Of a stretch of 64,000 nt of DNA, positions 50,001 through 61,669 are shown one piece after another; position 1 is the stretch's first letter; every line of letters begins with the position of its first letter. The notes beneath the pieces are model-generated. The model saw only the letters and a program-made list of their open reading frames with translations. It was not told the origin of the DNA and ran no database searches. Made by a program: the position numbers and the translations under genes. Source of the DNA: Balanoglossus misakiensis (Eukaryota; Hemichordata); contig CM082580.2 of assembly GCA_040954595.2 (NCBI GenBank), forward strand, positions 1,302,001-1,366,000. The letters run 5' to 3'.

Positions 50001-53000
50001 GCATATGTGCATAATAAAGTTTTCCACTAGACTCTGTAGATCGAGAGATAGTTCTAAAATTTCCATGGTTGCTTCCAAACACAGCCTCGTTTGTTTACAA
50101 AATTCTGTTGTGATGCGCAGAACACATATATAGGCCTATGCGCATAATAACGTTTTCCACTAGACTCTGTAGATCGACGGATAGTTGTAAAATTTCCATG
50201 GTTGCTTCCAAACAGCCTCGTTTATTTACCGAATTCTGTTGTGAGGCGCAGAACACATAGATAGGCATATGTGCATAAGAAAGTTTTCCACTATAGACTC
50301 TGTAGATCGAGAGATAGTTCTAAAATGTCCATGGTTGCTTCCAAACACAGCCTCGTTTGTTTACAAAATTCTGTTGTGATGCGCAGAACACATATATAGG
50401 CCTATGCGCATAATAACGTTTTCCACTAGACTCTGTAGATCGACGGATAGCTGTAAAATTTCCATGGTTGCTTCCAAACAGCCTCGTTTATTTACCGAAT
50501 TCTGTTGTGAGGCGCAGAACACATAGATAGGCATATGTGCATAAGAAAGTTTTCCACTACAGACTCTGTAGATCGAGAGATAGTTCTAAAATGTCCATGG
50601 TTGCTTCCAAACACAGCCTCGTTTATTTACCGATTTCTGTTGTGATGCGCATAACACATAGATAGGCCTATGCGCATAAGAACGTTTTCCACTAGACTCT
50701 GTAGATCGACGGATAGCTGTAAAATTTCCATGGTTGCTTCCAAACAGCCTCGTTTATTTACCGATTTCTGTTGTGAGGCGCAGAACACATGATAGGCCTA
50801 TGCGCATAAGAAAGTTTTCCACCAGACTCTGTAGATCGACGGATAGTTGTAAAATTTCCATGGTTGCTTCCAAACAGCCTCGTTTATTTACCGATTTCTG
50901 TTGTGATGCGCAGAACACATAGATAGGCATATGTGCATAATAAAGTTTTCCACTAGACTCTGTAGATCGAGAGATAGTTCTAAAATTTCCATGGTTGCTT
51001 CCAAACACAGCCTCGTTTGTTTACAAAATTCTGTTGTGATGCGCAGAACACATATATAGGCCTATGCGCATAATAACGTTTTCCACTAGACTCTGTAGAT
51101 CGACGGATAGTTGTAAAATTTCCATGGTTGCTTCCAAACAGCCTCGTTTATTTACCGAATTCTGTTGTGAGGCGCAGAACACATAGATAGGCATATGTGC
51201 ATAAGAAAGTTTTCCACTATAGACTCTGTAGATCGAGAGATAGTTCTAAAATGTCCATGGTTGCTACCAAACACAGCCTCGTTTGTTTACAAAATTCTGT
51301 TGTGATGCGCAGAACACATATATAGGCCTATGCGCATAAGAACGTTTCCACTAGACTCTGTAGATCGACGGATAGCTGTAAAATTTCCATGGTTGCTTCC
51401 AAACAGCCTCGTTTATTTACCGATTTCTGTTGTGAGGCGCAGAACACATGATAGGCCTATGCGCATGAGACATTTTTCCACTAGACTCTGTAGATCGACG
51501 GATAGCTGTAAAATTTCCATGGTTGCTTCCAAACAGCCTCGTTTATTTACCGATTTCTGTTGTGAGGCGCAGAACACATGATAGGCCTATGCGCATGAGA
51601 CATTTTTCCACTAGACTCTGTAGATCGACGGATAGTTGTAAAATTTCATGGTTGCTTCCAAATACAGCCTCGTTTATTTACCGATTTCTGTTGTGATGCG
51701 CATAACACATTGATAGGCCTATGCGCATAAGAACGTTTCCACTAGACTTTGTAGATCGACGGATAGTTCTACAATGTCCATGGTTGCTTCCAAACAGCCT
51801 CGTTTATTTACCGATTTCTGTTGTGATGCGCATAACACATAGATAGGCCTATGCGCATAAGAACGTTTTCCACTAGACTCTTTAGATCGACGGATAGTTG
51901 TACAATTTCCATGGTTGCTTCCAAACAGCCTCGTTTATTTACCGATTTCTGTTGTGAGGCGCAGAACACATGATAGGCCTATGCGCATAAGACATTTTTC
52001 CACTAGACTCTGTAGATCGACGGATAGTTCTAAAATTTCCATGGTTGCTTCCAAACAGCCTCGTTTATTTACCGAATTCTGTTGTGAGGCGCAGAGCACG
52101 TAATAGGCCTATGCGCATAAGAAAGTTTTCCACCAGACTCTGTAGATCGACGGATAGTTGTAAAATTTCCATGGTTGCTTCCAAACAGCCTCGTTTATTT
52201 ACCGATTTCTGTTGTGATGCGCAGAACACATAGATAGGCATATGTGCATAATAAAGTTTTCCACTAGACTCTGTAGATCGAGAGATAGTTCTAAAATTTC
52301 CATGGTTGCTTCCAAACACAGCCTCGTTTGTTTACAAAATTCTGTTGTGATGCGCAGAACACATATATAGGCCTATGCGCATAATAACGTTTTCCACTAG
52401 ACTCTGTAGATCGACGGATAGTTGTAAAATTTCCATGGTTGCTTCCAAACAGCCTCGTTTATTTACCGAATTCTGTTGTGAGGCGCAGAACACATAGATA
52501 GGCATATGTGCATAAGAAAGTTTTCCACTATAGACTCTGTAGATCGAGAGATAGTTCTAAAATGTCCATGGTTGCTTCCAAACACAGCCTCGTTTGTTTA
52601 CAAAATTCTGTTGTGATGCGCAGAACACATATATAGGCCTATGCGCATAATAACGTTTTCCACTAGACTCTGTAGATCGACGGATAGCTGTAAAATTTCC
52701 ATGGTTGCTTCCAAACAGCCTCGTTTATTTACCGAATTCTGTTGTGAGGCGCAGAACACATAGATAGGCATATGTGCATAAGAAAGTTTTCCACTACAGA
52801 CTCTGTAGATCGAGAGATAGTTCTAAAATGTCCATGGTTGCTTCCAAACACAGCCTCGTTTATTTACCGATTTCTGTTGTGATGCGCATAACACATAGAT
52901 AGGCCTATGCGCATAAGAACGTTTTCCACTAGACTCTGTAGATCGACGGATAGCTGTAAAATTTCCATGGTTGCTTCCAAACAGCCTCGTTTATTTACCG

Positions 53001-55363
53001 ATTTCTGTTGTGAGGCGCAGAACACATGATAGGCCTATGCGCATGAGACATTTTTCCACTAGACTCTGTAGATCGACGGATAGTTGTAAAATTTCATGGT
53101 TGCTTCCAAATACAGCCTCGTTTATTTACCGATTTCTGTTGTGATGCGCATAACACATTGATAGGCCTATGCGCATAAGAACGTTTCCACTAGACTTTGT
53201 AGATCGACGGATAGTTGTACAATGTCCATGGTTGCTTCCAAACAGCCTCGTTTATTTACCGAATTCTGTTGTGAGGCGCAGAGCACGTAATAGGCCTATG
53301 CGCATAAGAAAGTTTTCCACCAGACTCTGTAGATCGACGGATAGTTGTAAAATTTCCATGGTTGCTTCCAAACAGCCTCGTTTATTTACCGATTTCTGTT
53401 GTGATGCGCAGAACACATAGATAGGCATATGTGCATAATAAAGTTTTCCACTAGACTCTGTAGATCGAGAGATAGTTCTAAAATTTCCATGGTTGCTTCC
53501 AAACACAGCCTCGTTTGTTTACAAAATTCTGTTGTGATGCGCAGAACACATATATAGGCCTATGCGCATAATAACGTTTTCCACTAGACTCTGTAGATCG
53601 ACGGATAGTTGTAAAATTTCCATGGTTGCTTCCAAATAGCCTCGTTTATTTACCGAATTCTGTTGTGAGGCGCAGAACACATAGATAGGCATATGTGCAT
53701 AATAAAGTTTTCCACTATAGACTCTGTAGATCGAGAGATAGTTCTAAAATGTCCATGGTTGCTTCCAAACACAGCCTCGTTTGTTTACAAAATTCTGTTG
53801 TGATGCGCAGAACACATATATAGGCCTATGCGCATAAGAACGTTTCCACTAGACTCTGTAGATCGACGGATAGCTGTAAAATTTCCATGGTTGCTTCCAA
53901 ACAGCCTCGTTTATTTACCGAATTCTGTTGTGAGGCGCAGAACACATAGATAGGCATATGTGCATAAGAAAGTTTTCCACTACAGACTCTGTAGATGGAG
54001 AGATAGTTCTAAAATGTCCATGGTTGCTTCCAAACACAGCCTCGTTTACTTACCGATTTCTGTTGTGATGCGCATAACACATAGATAGGCCTATGCGCAT
54101 AAGAACGTTTTCCACTAGACTCTGTAGATCGACGGATAGTTGTACAATTTCCATGGTTGCTTCCAAACAGCATCGTTTATTTACCGAATTCTGTTGTGAG
54201 GCGCAGAACACGTAATAGGTCTATGCGCATAACGAAGTTTTCCACCAGACTCTGTAGATCGACGGATAGTTGTAAAATTTCATGGTTGCTTCCAAATACA
54301 GCCTCGTTTATTTACCGATTTCTGTTGTGATGCGCATAACACATAGATAGGCCTATGCGCATAAGAACGTTTTCCACTAGACTCTGTAGATCGACGGATA
54401 GTTGTACAATTTCCATGGTTGCTTCCAAACAGCCTCGTTTATTTACCGATTTCTGTTGTGAGGCGCAGAACACATGATAGGCCTATGCGCATAAGACATT
54501 TTTCCACTAGACTCTGTAGATCGACGGATAGTTCTAAAATTTCCATGGTTGCTTCCAAACAGCCTCGTTTATTTACCGAATTCTGTTGTGAGGCGCAGAG
54601 CACGTAATAGGCCTATGCGCATAAGAAAGTTTTCCACCAGACTCCGTAGATCGACGGATAGTTGTAAAATTTCCATGGTTGTTTCCAAACACAACCTCGT
54701 TCATTTACAAAATTCTGTTGTGATGCGCTGAACACATACATATGCCTATGCGCATAAGAAAGTTTCCACTAGACTCTGTAGATCGACGGATAGTTCTAAA
54801 ATTTCCATGATTGCTTCCAAACACATCCTCGATTGTTTACAAAATTCTGTTGTGATGCGCAGAACACATAGATAGGCCTATGCGCATATGAACGTTTTCC
54901 ACTATACACTGTAGATCGAGAGATAGTTCTAAAACTTCCATGTTTGCTTCCAAACAGCCTCGTTTATTTGCGGAATTCTGTTTTGAGGCGCAGAACACAT
55001 AGATAGGCATATGTGAATAAGAAAGTTTTCCACTATAGACTCTGTAGATCGAGAGATAGTTGTAAAATTTCCATGGTTGCTTCCAAACAGCCTCGTTTAT
55101 TTACCGATTTCTGTTGTGAGGCGCAGAACACATAGATAGGCCTATGCGCATAAAAAACTTTTCAACTTTAGATCAACGGATAGTTCAAAAATTTCCATGG
55201 TTGTTTCCAAACAGCCTCGTTTATTTACCGAATTCTGTTGTGATGCGTAGAACACATACATATGCCTATGCGCATAAGAAAGTTTTCCACCAGACTCTGT
55301 AGATCGACGGATAGTTGTAAAATTTCCATGGTTGCTTCCAAACAGCCTCGTTTATTTACCGAT
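43330..55363 (+). repeat. Large SatA duplication block, copy 2
   Basis: This is the counterpart of about 13300-26689. It lacks the transposon and has one more monomer near 49.4 kb. By eye, long stretches (for example 50.7-53.9 kb against 22.1-25.2 kb) differ at only scattered positions, so the duplication is recent or the copies are still being homogenised. Confidence 0.92.
45727..45735. other. Empty insertion site matching the transposon target
   Basis: A single GTTGCTACC stands at the position that corresponds to 15694-15702 (offset 30033), with no insertion and no footprint. The same holds for the neighbouring 1848-bp unit at 13846-13854. Both show the sequence before insertion and confirm the element boundaries. 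Confidence 0.93.
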
Positions 55364-58300
55364 TTCTGTTGTGATGCGCAGAACACATAGATAGGCATAT
55401 GTGCATAATAAAGTTTTCCACTAGACTCTGTAGATCGAGAGATAGTTCTAAAATTTCCATGGTTGCTTCCAAACACAGCCTCGTTTGTTTACAAAATTCT
55501 GTTGTGATGCGCAGAACACATATATAGGCCTATGCGCATAATAACGTTTTCCACTAGACTCTGTAGATCGACGGATAGTTGTAAAATTTCCATGGTTGCT
55601 TCCAAACAGCCTCGTTTATTTACCGAATTCTGTTGTGAGGCGCAGAACACATAGATAGGCATATGTGCATAAGAAAGTTTTCCACTATAGACTCTGTAGA
55701 TCGAGAGATAGTTCTAAAATGTCCATGGTTGCTTCCAAACACAGCCTCGTTTGTTTACAAAATTCTGTTGTGATGCGCAGAACACATATATAGGCCTATG
55801 CGCATAAGACCGTTTCCACTAGACTCTGTAGATCGACGGATAGCTGTAAAATTTCCATGGTTGCTTTTAAACAGCCTCGTTTATTTACCGATTTCTGTTG
55901 TGAGGCGCAGAACACATAGATAGGCATATGTGCATAAGAAAGTTTTCCACTATAGACTCTGTAGATAGTTCTAAAATGTCCATGGTTGCTTCCAAACACA
56001 GCCTCGTTTATTTACCGATTTCTGTTGAGATGCGCATAACACATAGATAGGCCTATGCGCATAAGAACGTTTTCCACTAGACTCTGTAGATCGACGGATA
56101 GTTGTACAATTTCCATGGTTGCTTCCAAACAGCATCGTTTATTTACGGAATTCTGTTGTGAGGCGCAGAACACGTAATAGGTCTATGCGCATAAGGAAGT
56201 TTTCCACCAGACTCTGTAGATCGACGGATAGTTGTTAAATTTCATGGTTGCTTCAAAATACAGCCTCGTTTATTTACCGATTTCTGTTGTGATGCGCATA
56301 ACACATAGATAGGCCTATGCGCATAAGAACGTTTTCCACTAGACTCTGTAGATCGACGGATAGTTGTACAATTTCCATGGTTGCTTCCAAACAGCCTCGT
56401 TTATTTACCGATTTCTGTTGTGAGGCGCAGAACACATGACAGGCCTATGCGCATAAGACATTTTTCCACTAGACTCTGTAGATCGACGGATAGTTCTAAA
56501 ATGTCCATGGTTGCTTCCAAACAGCCTCGTTTATTTACCGAATTCTGTTGTGAGGCGCAGAGCACGTAATAGGCCTATGCGCATAAGAAAGTTTTCCACC
56601 AGACTCCGTAGATCGACGGATAGTTGTAAAATTTCCATGGTTGTTTCCAAACACAGCCTCGTTCATTTACAAAATTCTGTTGTGATGCGCTGAACACATA
56701 CATATGCCTATGCGCATAAGAAAGTTTCCCACTAGACTCTGTAGATCGACGGATAGTTCTAAAATTTCCATGATTGCTTCCAAACACATCCTCGATTGTT
56801 TACAAAATTCTGTTGTGATGCGCAGAACACATATATAGGCCTATGCGCATATGAACGTTTTCCACTATACTCCGTAGATCGACGGATAGTTCTAAAATTT
56901 CCATTGTTGCTTCCAAACAGCCTCGTTTATTTACCGAATTCTGTTGTGAGGCGCAGAACACGTAATAGGCCTATGCGCATAAGAAACTTTTCAACTTTAG
57001 ATCGAGAGATAGTTCTAAAATTTCCATGGTTGTTTCCAAACACAGCCTCGTTCATTTACAAAATTCTGTTGTGATGCGCTGAACACATACATATGCCTAT
57101 GCGCATAAGAAAGTTTCCCACTAGACTCTGTAGATCGACGGATAGTTCTAAAATTTCCATGATTGCTTCCAAACACATCCTCGATTGATTACAAAATTCT
57201 GTTGTGATGCGCAGAACACATAGATAGGCCTATGCGCATATGAACGTTTTCCACTATACACTGTAGATCGAGAGATAGTTCTAAAACTTCCATGTTTGCT
57301 TCCAAACAGCCTCGTTTATTTGCGGAATTCTGTTTTGAGGCGCAGAACACATAGATAGGCATATGTGAATAAGAAAGTTTTCCACTATAGACTCTGTAGA
57401 TCGAGAGATAGTTGTAAAATTTCCATGGTTGCTTCCAAACAGCCTCGTTTAATTACCGATTTCTGTTGTGAGGCGCAGAACACATAGATAGGCCTATGCG
57501 CATAAAAAACTTTTCAACTTTAGATCAACGGATAGTTCAAAAATTTCCATGGTTGTTTCCAAACAGCCTCGTTTATTTACCGAATTCTGTTGTGATGCGT
57601 AGAACACATAGATATGCCTATGCGCATAAGAAAGTTTTCCACTAGACTCCGTAGATCGACGAATAGTTCTAAAATGTCCATGGTTGCTTCCAAACAAAGC
57701 CTGGTTTGTTTACAAAATTCTGTTGTGATGCGCAGAACACATAGATAGGCCTATGCGCATATGAACGTTTTCCACTATACTCTGTAGATCGAGAGTTAGT
57801 TCTAAAATTTCCATGTTTGCTTCCAAACAGCCTCGTTTATTTACGGAATTCTGTTTTGAGGCGCAGAACACATAGATAGGCATATGTGCATAAGAAAGTT
57901 TTCCACTATAGACTCTGTAGATCGAGAGATAGTTCTAAAATGTCCATGGTTGCTTCCAAACACAGCCTCGTTTGTTTACAAAATTCTGTTGTGATGCGCA
58001 GAACACATATATAGGCCTATGCGCATAATAACGTTTTCCACTAGACTCTGTAGATCGACGGATAGTTGTAAAATTTCCATGGTTGCTTCCAAACAGCCTC
58101 GTTTATTTACCGAATTCTGTTGTGAGGCGCAGAACACATAGATAGGCATATGTGCATAAGAAAGTTTTCCACTATAGACTCTGTAGATCGAGAGATAGTT
58201 CTAAAATGTCCATGGTTGCTACCAAACACAGCCTCGTTTGTTTACAACATTCTGTTGTGATGCGCAGAACACATATATAGGCCTATGCGCATAAGAACGT

Positions 58301-58457
58301 TTCCACTAGACTCTGTAGATCGACGGATAGCTGTAAAATTTCTATGGTTGCTTCCAAACAGCCTCGTTTATTTACCGATTTCTGTTGTGAGGCGCAGAAC
58401 ACATGATAGGCCTATGCGCATGAGACATTTTTCCACTAGACTCTGTAGATCGACGGA
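55364..58457 (+). repeat. Terminal SatA segment, mosaic of earlier blocks
   Basis: This stretch follows several sources in turn: 55284-55720 resembles 21211 onward, about 55.7-56.8 kb resembles 25.0-26.2 kb (56381 with 25745, 56511 with 25875), 57.2-58.2 kb resembles 2.5-3.8 kb, and 58285 resembles 13254. It carries several single-copy changes (57187, 57452, 57611, 57796, 58248 and 58343). A monomer near 55966 lacks eight bases. It ends at the SatB boundary. Confidence 0.8.
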
Positions 58458-58462
58458 TTTTG
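58446..58462. other. Junction between satellite A and satellite B
   Basis: SatA runs normally through TGTAGATCGACGGAT and then continues as TTTGAGATTTTGC, which is SatB. SatB monomers have AAATCGACGAAATTTTGAG at the matching place. The two families share the heptamer ATCGACG exactly at the switch. No transposon or unique DNA lies between them. Confidence 0.9.
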
Positions 58463-58511
58463 AGATTTTGCAAATTCGAAAATTTGTCATTTTTTGATGA
58501 TTTTCACCCAT

Positions 58512-58528
58512 GATTTTTTTCAAAAATC
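58512..58528. repeat. Hairpin-forming dyad in SatB (example copy)
   Basis: GATTTTTTTCAAAAATC can pair as a 7-bp stem (GATTTTT with AAAAATC) around a 3-base loop. It recurs in most SatB monomers, with loop length changing as the T run varies. Confidence 0.7.
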
Positions 58529-59313
58529 GACGAAATTTTGAGATTTTGCAAAGTCGAAAATTTGTCATTTTTTGATTATTTTCACCCATGATTTTTTTCA
58601 AAAATCGACAAAATTTTTAGATTTTGCAAAGTCGACAATTTGTCATTTTTTGATGATTTTCACCATGATTTTTTTTTAAAAAATGACGAAATTTTGAGAT
58701 TTTGCAAAGACGAAAATTTGTAATTTTTTGATGATTTTCACCCATGATTTTTTTTCAAAAATGTACGAAATTTTGAGATTTTGCAAAGTCGAAAATTTGT
58801 AATTTTTTGATGATTTTCACCCATGATTTTTTTCAAAAATCGACGAAATTTGAGATTTTGCAAAGTCGAAAATTTGTCATTTTTTGATGATTTTCACCCA
58901 TGTTTTTTTTCAAAAATCTACGAAATTTTGAGATTTTGCAAAGTCGAAAATTTGTCATTTTTTGATGATTTTCACCCATGATTTTTTTCAAAAATCGACA
59001 AAATTTTTAGATTTTGCAAAGTCGAAAATTTGTAATTTTTTGATGATTTTTACCCATGATTTTTTTTTTTCAAAAATCGACGAAATTTTGAGATTTTGCA
59101 AAGACGAAAATTTGTAATTTTTTGATGATTTTCACCCATGACTTTTTTTCAAAAATTTACGAAATTTTGAGATTTTGCAAAGTCGAAAATTTGTCATTTT
59201 TTGATGATTTTCACCCATGATTTTTCTCAAAAATCGACGAAATTTTGAGATTTTGCAAAGTCGAAAATTTGTAATTTTTTGATGATTTTCACCCATGATT
59301 TTTTTTCAAAAAT

Positions 59314-59342
59314 CAACGAACCCATGATTTTTTTTCAAAAAT
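59314..59342 (+). repeat. Partial SatB monomer (29 bp), example copy
   Basis: A 29-bp piece from CAACGAACCCATG to TTTCAAAAAT is inserted between whole monomers. It looks like a SatB monomer with the middle deleted, since CGA is joined directly to ACCCATG. Related pieces lie near 59657, 59922, 60188, 60450, 60865, 62065, 62408, 62669, 62936, 63361, 63703 and 63966, and they mark the higher-order period. Confidence 0.8.
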
Positions 59343-61669
59343 CGACAAAATTTTGAGATTTTGCAAAGTCGAAAATTTGTCATTTTTTGATGATTTTCAC
59401 CCATGATTTTTCTCAAAAATCGACGAAATTTTGAGATTTTGCAAAGTCGAAAATTTGTAATTTTTTGATGATTTTCACCCATGATTTTTTTTCAAAAATC
59501 GACGAAATTTTGAGATTTTGCAATGTCGAAAATTTGTCATTTATTAATGATTTTCACCCATGATTTTTTTTCAAAAATCGACAAATTTTTGAGATTTTGC
59601 AAAGTCGAAAATTTGTAATTTTTTGATGATTTTCACCCATGTTTTTTTTCAAAATTGAACGAACCCATGATTTTTTTCAAAAATCGACGAAATTTTGAGA
59701 TTTTGCAAAGTCGAAAATTTGTCATTTTTTGATGATTTTCACCCATGATTTTTTTCAAAAATCGACAAAATTTTGAGATTTTGCAAAGTCGAAAATTTGT
59801 AATTTTTTGATGATTTTTACCCATGATTTTTTTTTTCAAAAATCGACGAAATTTTGAGATTTTGCAAATTCGAAAATTTGTAATTTTTTGATGATTTTCA
59901 CCCTTTTTTTTTTCAAAAATCAACGAACCCATGATTTTTTTTCAAAAATCTACGAAATTTTGAGATTTTGCAAAGTCGAAAATTTGTCATTTTTTGATGA
60001 TTTTCACCCATGATTTTTTTCAAAAATCGACAAAATTTTTAGATTTTGCAAAGTCGAAAATTTGTAATTTTTTGATGATTTTTACCCATGATTTTTTTTT
60101 TCAAAAATCGACGAAATTTTGAGATTTTGCAAAGACGAAAATTTGTAATTTTTTGATGATTTTCACCCATATTTTTTTTCAAAATTGAACGAACCCATGA
60201 TTTTTTTCAAAAATCGACGAAATTTTGAGATTTTGCAAAGTCGAAAATTTGTCATTTTTTGATGATTTTCACCCATGATTTTTTTCAAAAATCGACGAAA
60301 TTTTGAGATTTTGCAAAGTCGAAAATGTGTCATTTTTTGATGATTTTCACCCATGATTTTTTTCAAAAATCGACAAAATTTTGAGATTTTGCAAATTCGA
60401 AAATTTGTAATTTTTTGATGATTTTCACCCATGTTTTTTTTCAAAAATCAACGAACCCATGATTTTTTTTCAAAAATCGACAAAATTTTGAGATTTTGCA
60501 AAGTCGAAAATTTGTCATTTTTTGATGATTTTCACCCATGATTTTTCTCAAAAATCGACGAAATTTTGCAAAGTCGAAAATTTGTAATTTTTTGATGATT
60601 TTCACCCATGATTTTTTTTCAAAAATCGACGAAATTTTGAGATTTTGCAAAGTCGAAAATTTGTCATTTATTAATGATTTTCACCCATGATTTTTTTTCA
60701 AAAATCGACAAAATTTTGAGATTTTGCAAAGTCGAAAATTTGTCATTTTTTGATGATTTTCACCCATGATTTTTTTCAAAAATCGACGAAATTGTGAGAT
60801 TTTGCAAAGTCAAAAATTTGTCATTTTTTGATGATTTTCACCCATGTTTTTTTTTAAAAAATCGACGAACCTATGATATTTTTCAAAATCGACGAAATTT
60901 TGAGATTTTGCAAAGTCGAAAATTTGTAATTTTTTGATGATTTTCACCCATGATTTTTTTCAAAAATTGACGAAATTTTTAGATTTTGCAAAGTCGAAAA
61001 TTTGTCATTTTTTGATGATTTTCACCCATGATTTTTTTTCAAAAATCGACGAAATGTTGAGATTTTGCAAAGTCGAAAATTTGTAATTTTTTGATGATTT
61101 TCACCCATGATTTTTTTCAAAAATCGACGAAATTGTGAGATTTTGCAAAGTCGATAATTTGTCATTTTTTGATGATTTTCCCCCAATATTTTTTTTCAAA
61201 ATCGACGAAATTTTGAGATTTTGCAAAGTCGAAAATTTGTCATTTTTTGATGATTTTCACCCATGATTTTTTTCAAAAATCGACGAAATTTTGAGATTTT
61301 GCAAAGTCGAAAATTTGTCATTTTTTGATTATTTTCACCCATGATTTTTTTCAAAAATCGACAAAATTTTTAGATTTTGCAAAGTCGACAATTTGTCATT
61401 TTTTGATGATTTTCACCATGATTTTTTTTTAAAAAATGACGAAATTTTGAGATTTTGCAAAGACGAAAATTTGTAATTTTTTGATGATTTTCACCCATGA
61501 TTTTTTTTCAAAAATGTACGAAATTTTGAGATTTTGCAAAGTCGAAAATTTGTCATTTTTTGATGATTTTCACCCATGATTTTTTTCAAAAATCGACGAA
61601 ATTTGAGATTTTGCAAAGTCGAAAATTTGTCATTTTTTGATGATTTTCACCCGTTTTTTTTCAAAAATC

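Larger units (their letters stand above)
17187..58457 (+). repeat. Satellite A tandem array, right segment
   Basis: This is the same family and orientation as 1-15702, resuming exactly in phase after the transposon: the monomer broken at GTTGCTACC continues with AAACACAGCC. Across about 41 kb the monomers stay similar but fall into recognisable higher-order units, listed separately. One shortened monomer class carries AACTTTTCAACTTTAGATC in place of the usual TTTTCCACTAGACTCTGTAGATC. Similar blocks appear near 2747, 4720, 7870, 11948, 19771, 26490, 27528, 29622, 31593, 33550, 33950, 37626, 39470, 48315, 55158, 56990 and 57508, and they serve as landmarks for the higher-order pattern. The array ends at the SatB junction near 58457. 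Confidence 0.98.

Noticed and set aside
1-58457. Possible CRISPR array because of regular repeats.
   Set aside because: There are no short repeats separated by unique spacers. The entire 130-bp period is conserved, and no cas gene is present.
636-58601. Dozens of open frames of 60-104 codons on both strands within SatA (for example 636-890, 723-1013 minus, 8733-9032, 10287-10601 minus).
   Set aside because: They recur only because the monomer recurs. Most begin inside one monomer and end in the next, and the monomer length (130 or 133) shifts the frame at each step. They appear on opposite strands over the same bases and show no domain, signal peptide or codon signature. They are not genes.
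59633-60650. Minus-strand frames in SatB giving lysine- and phenylalanine-rich repeated peptides.
   Set aside because: A 78-bp monomer is a multiple of three, so the frame stays open until an indel. The peptides only restate the DNA repeat and break at every T-run length change.
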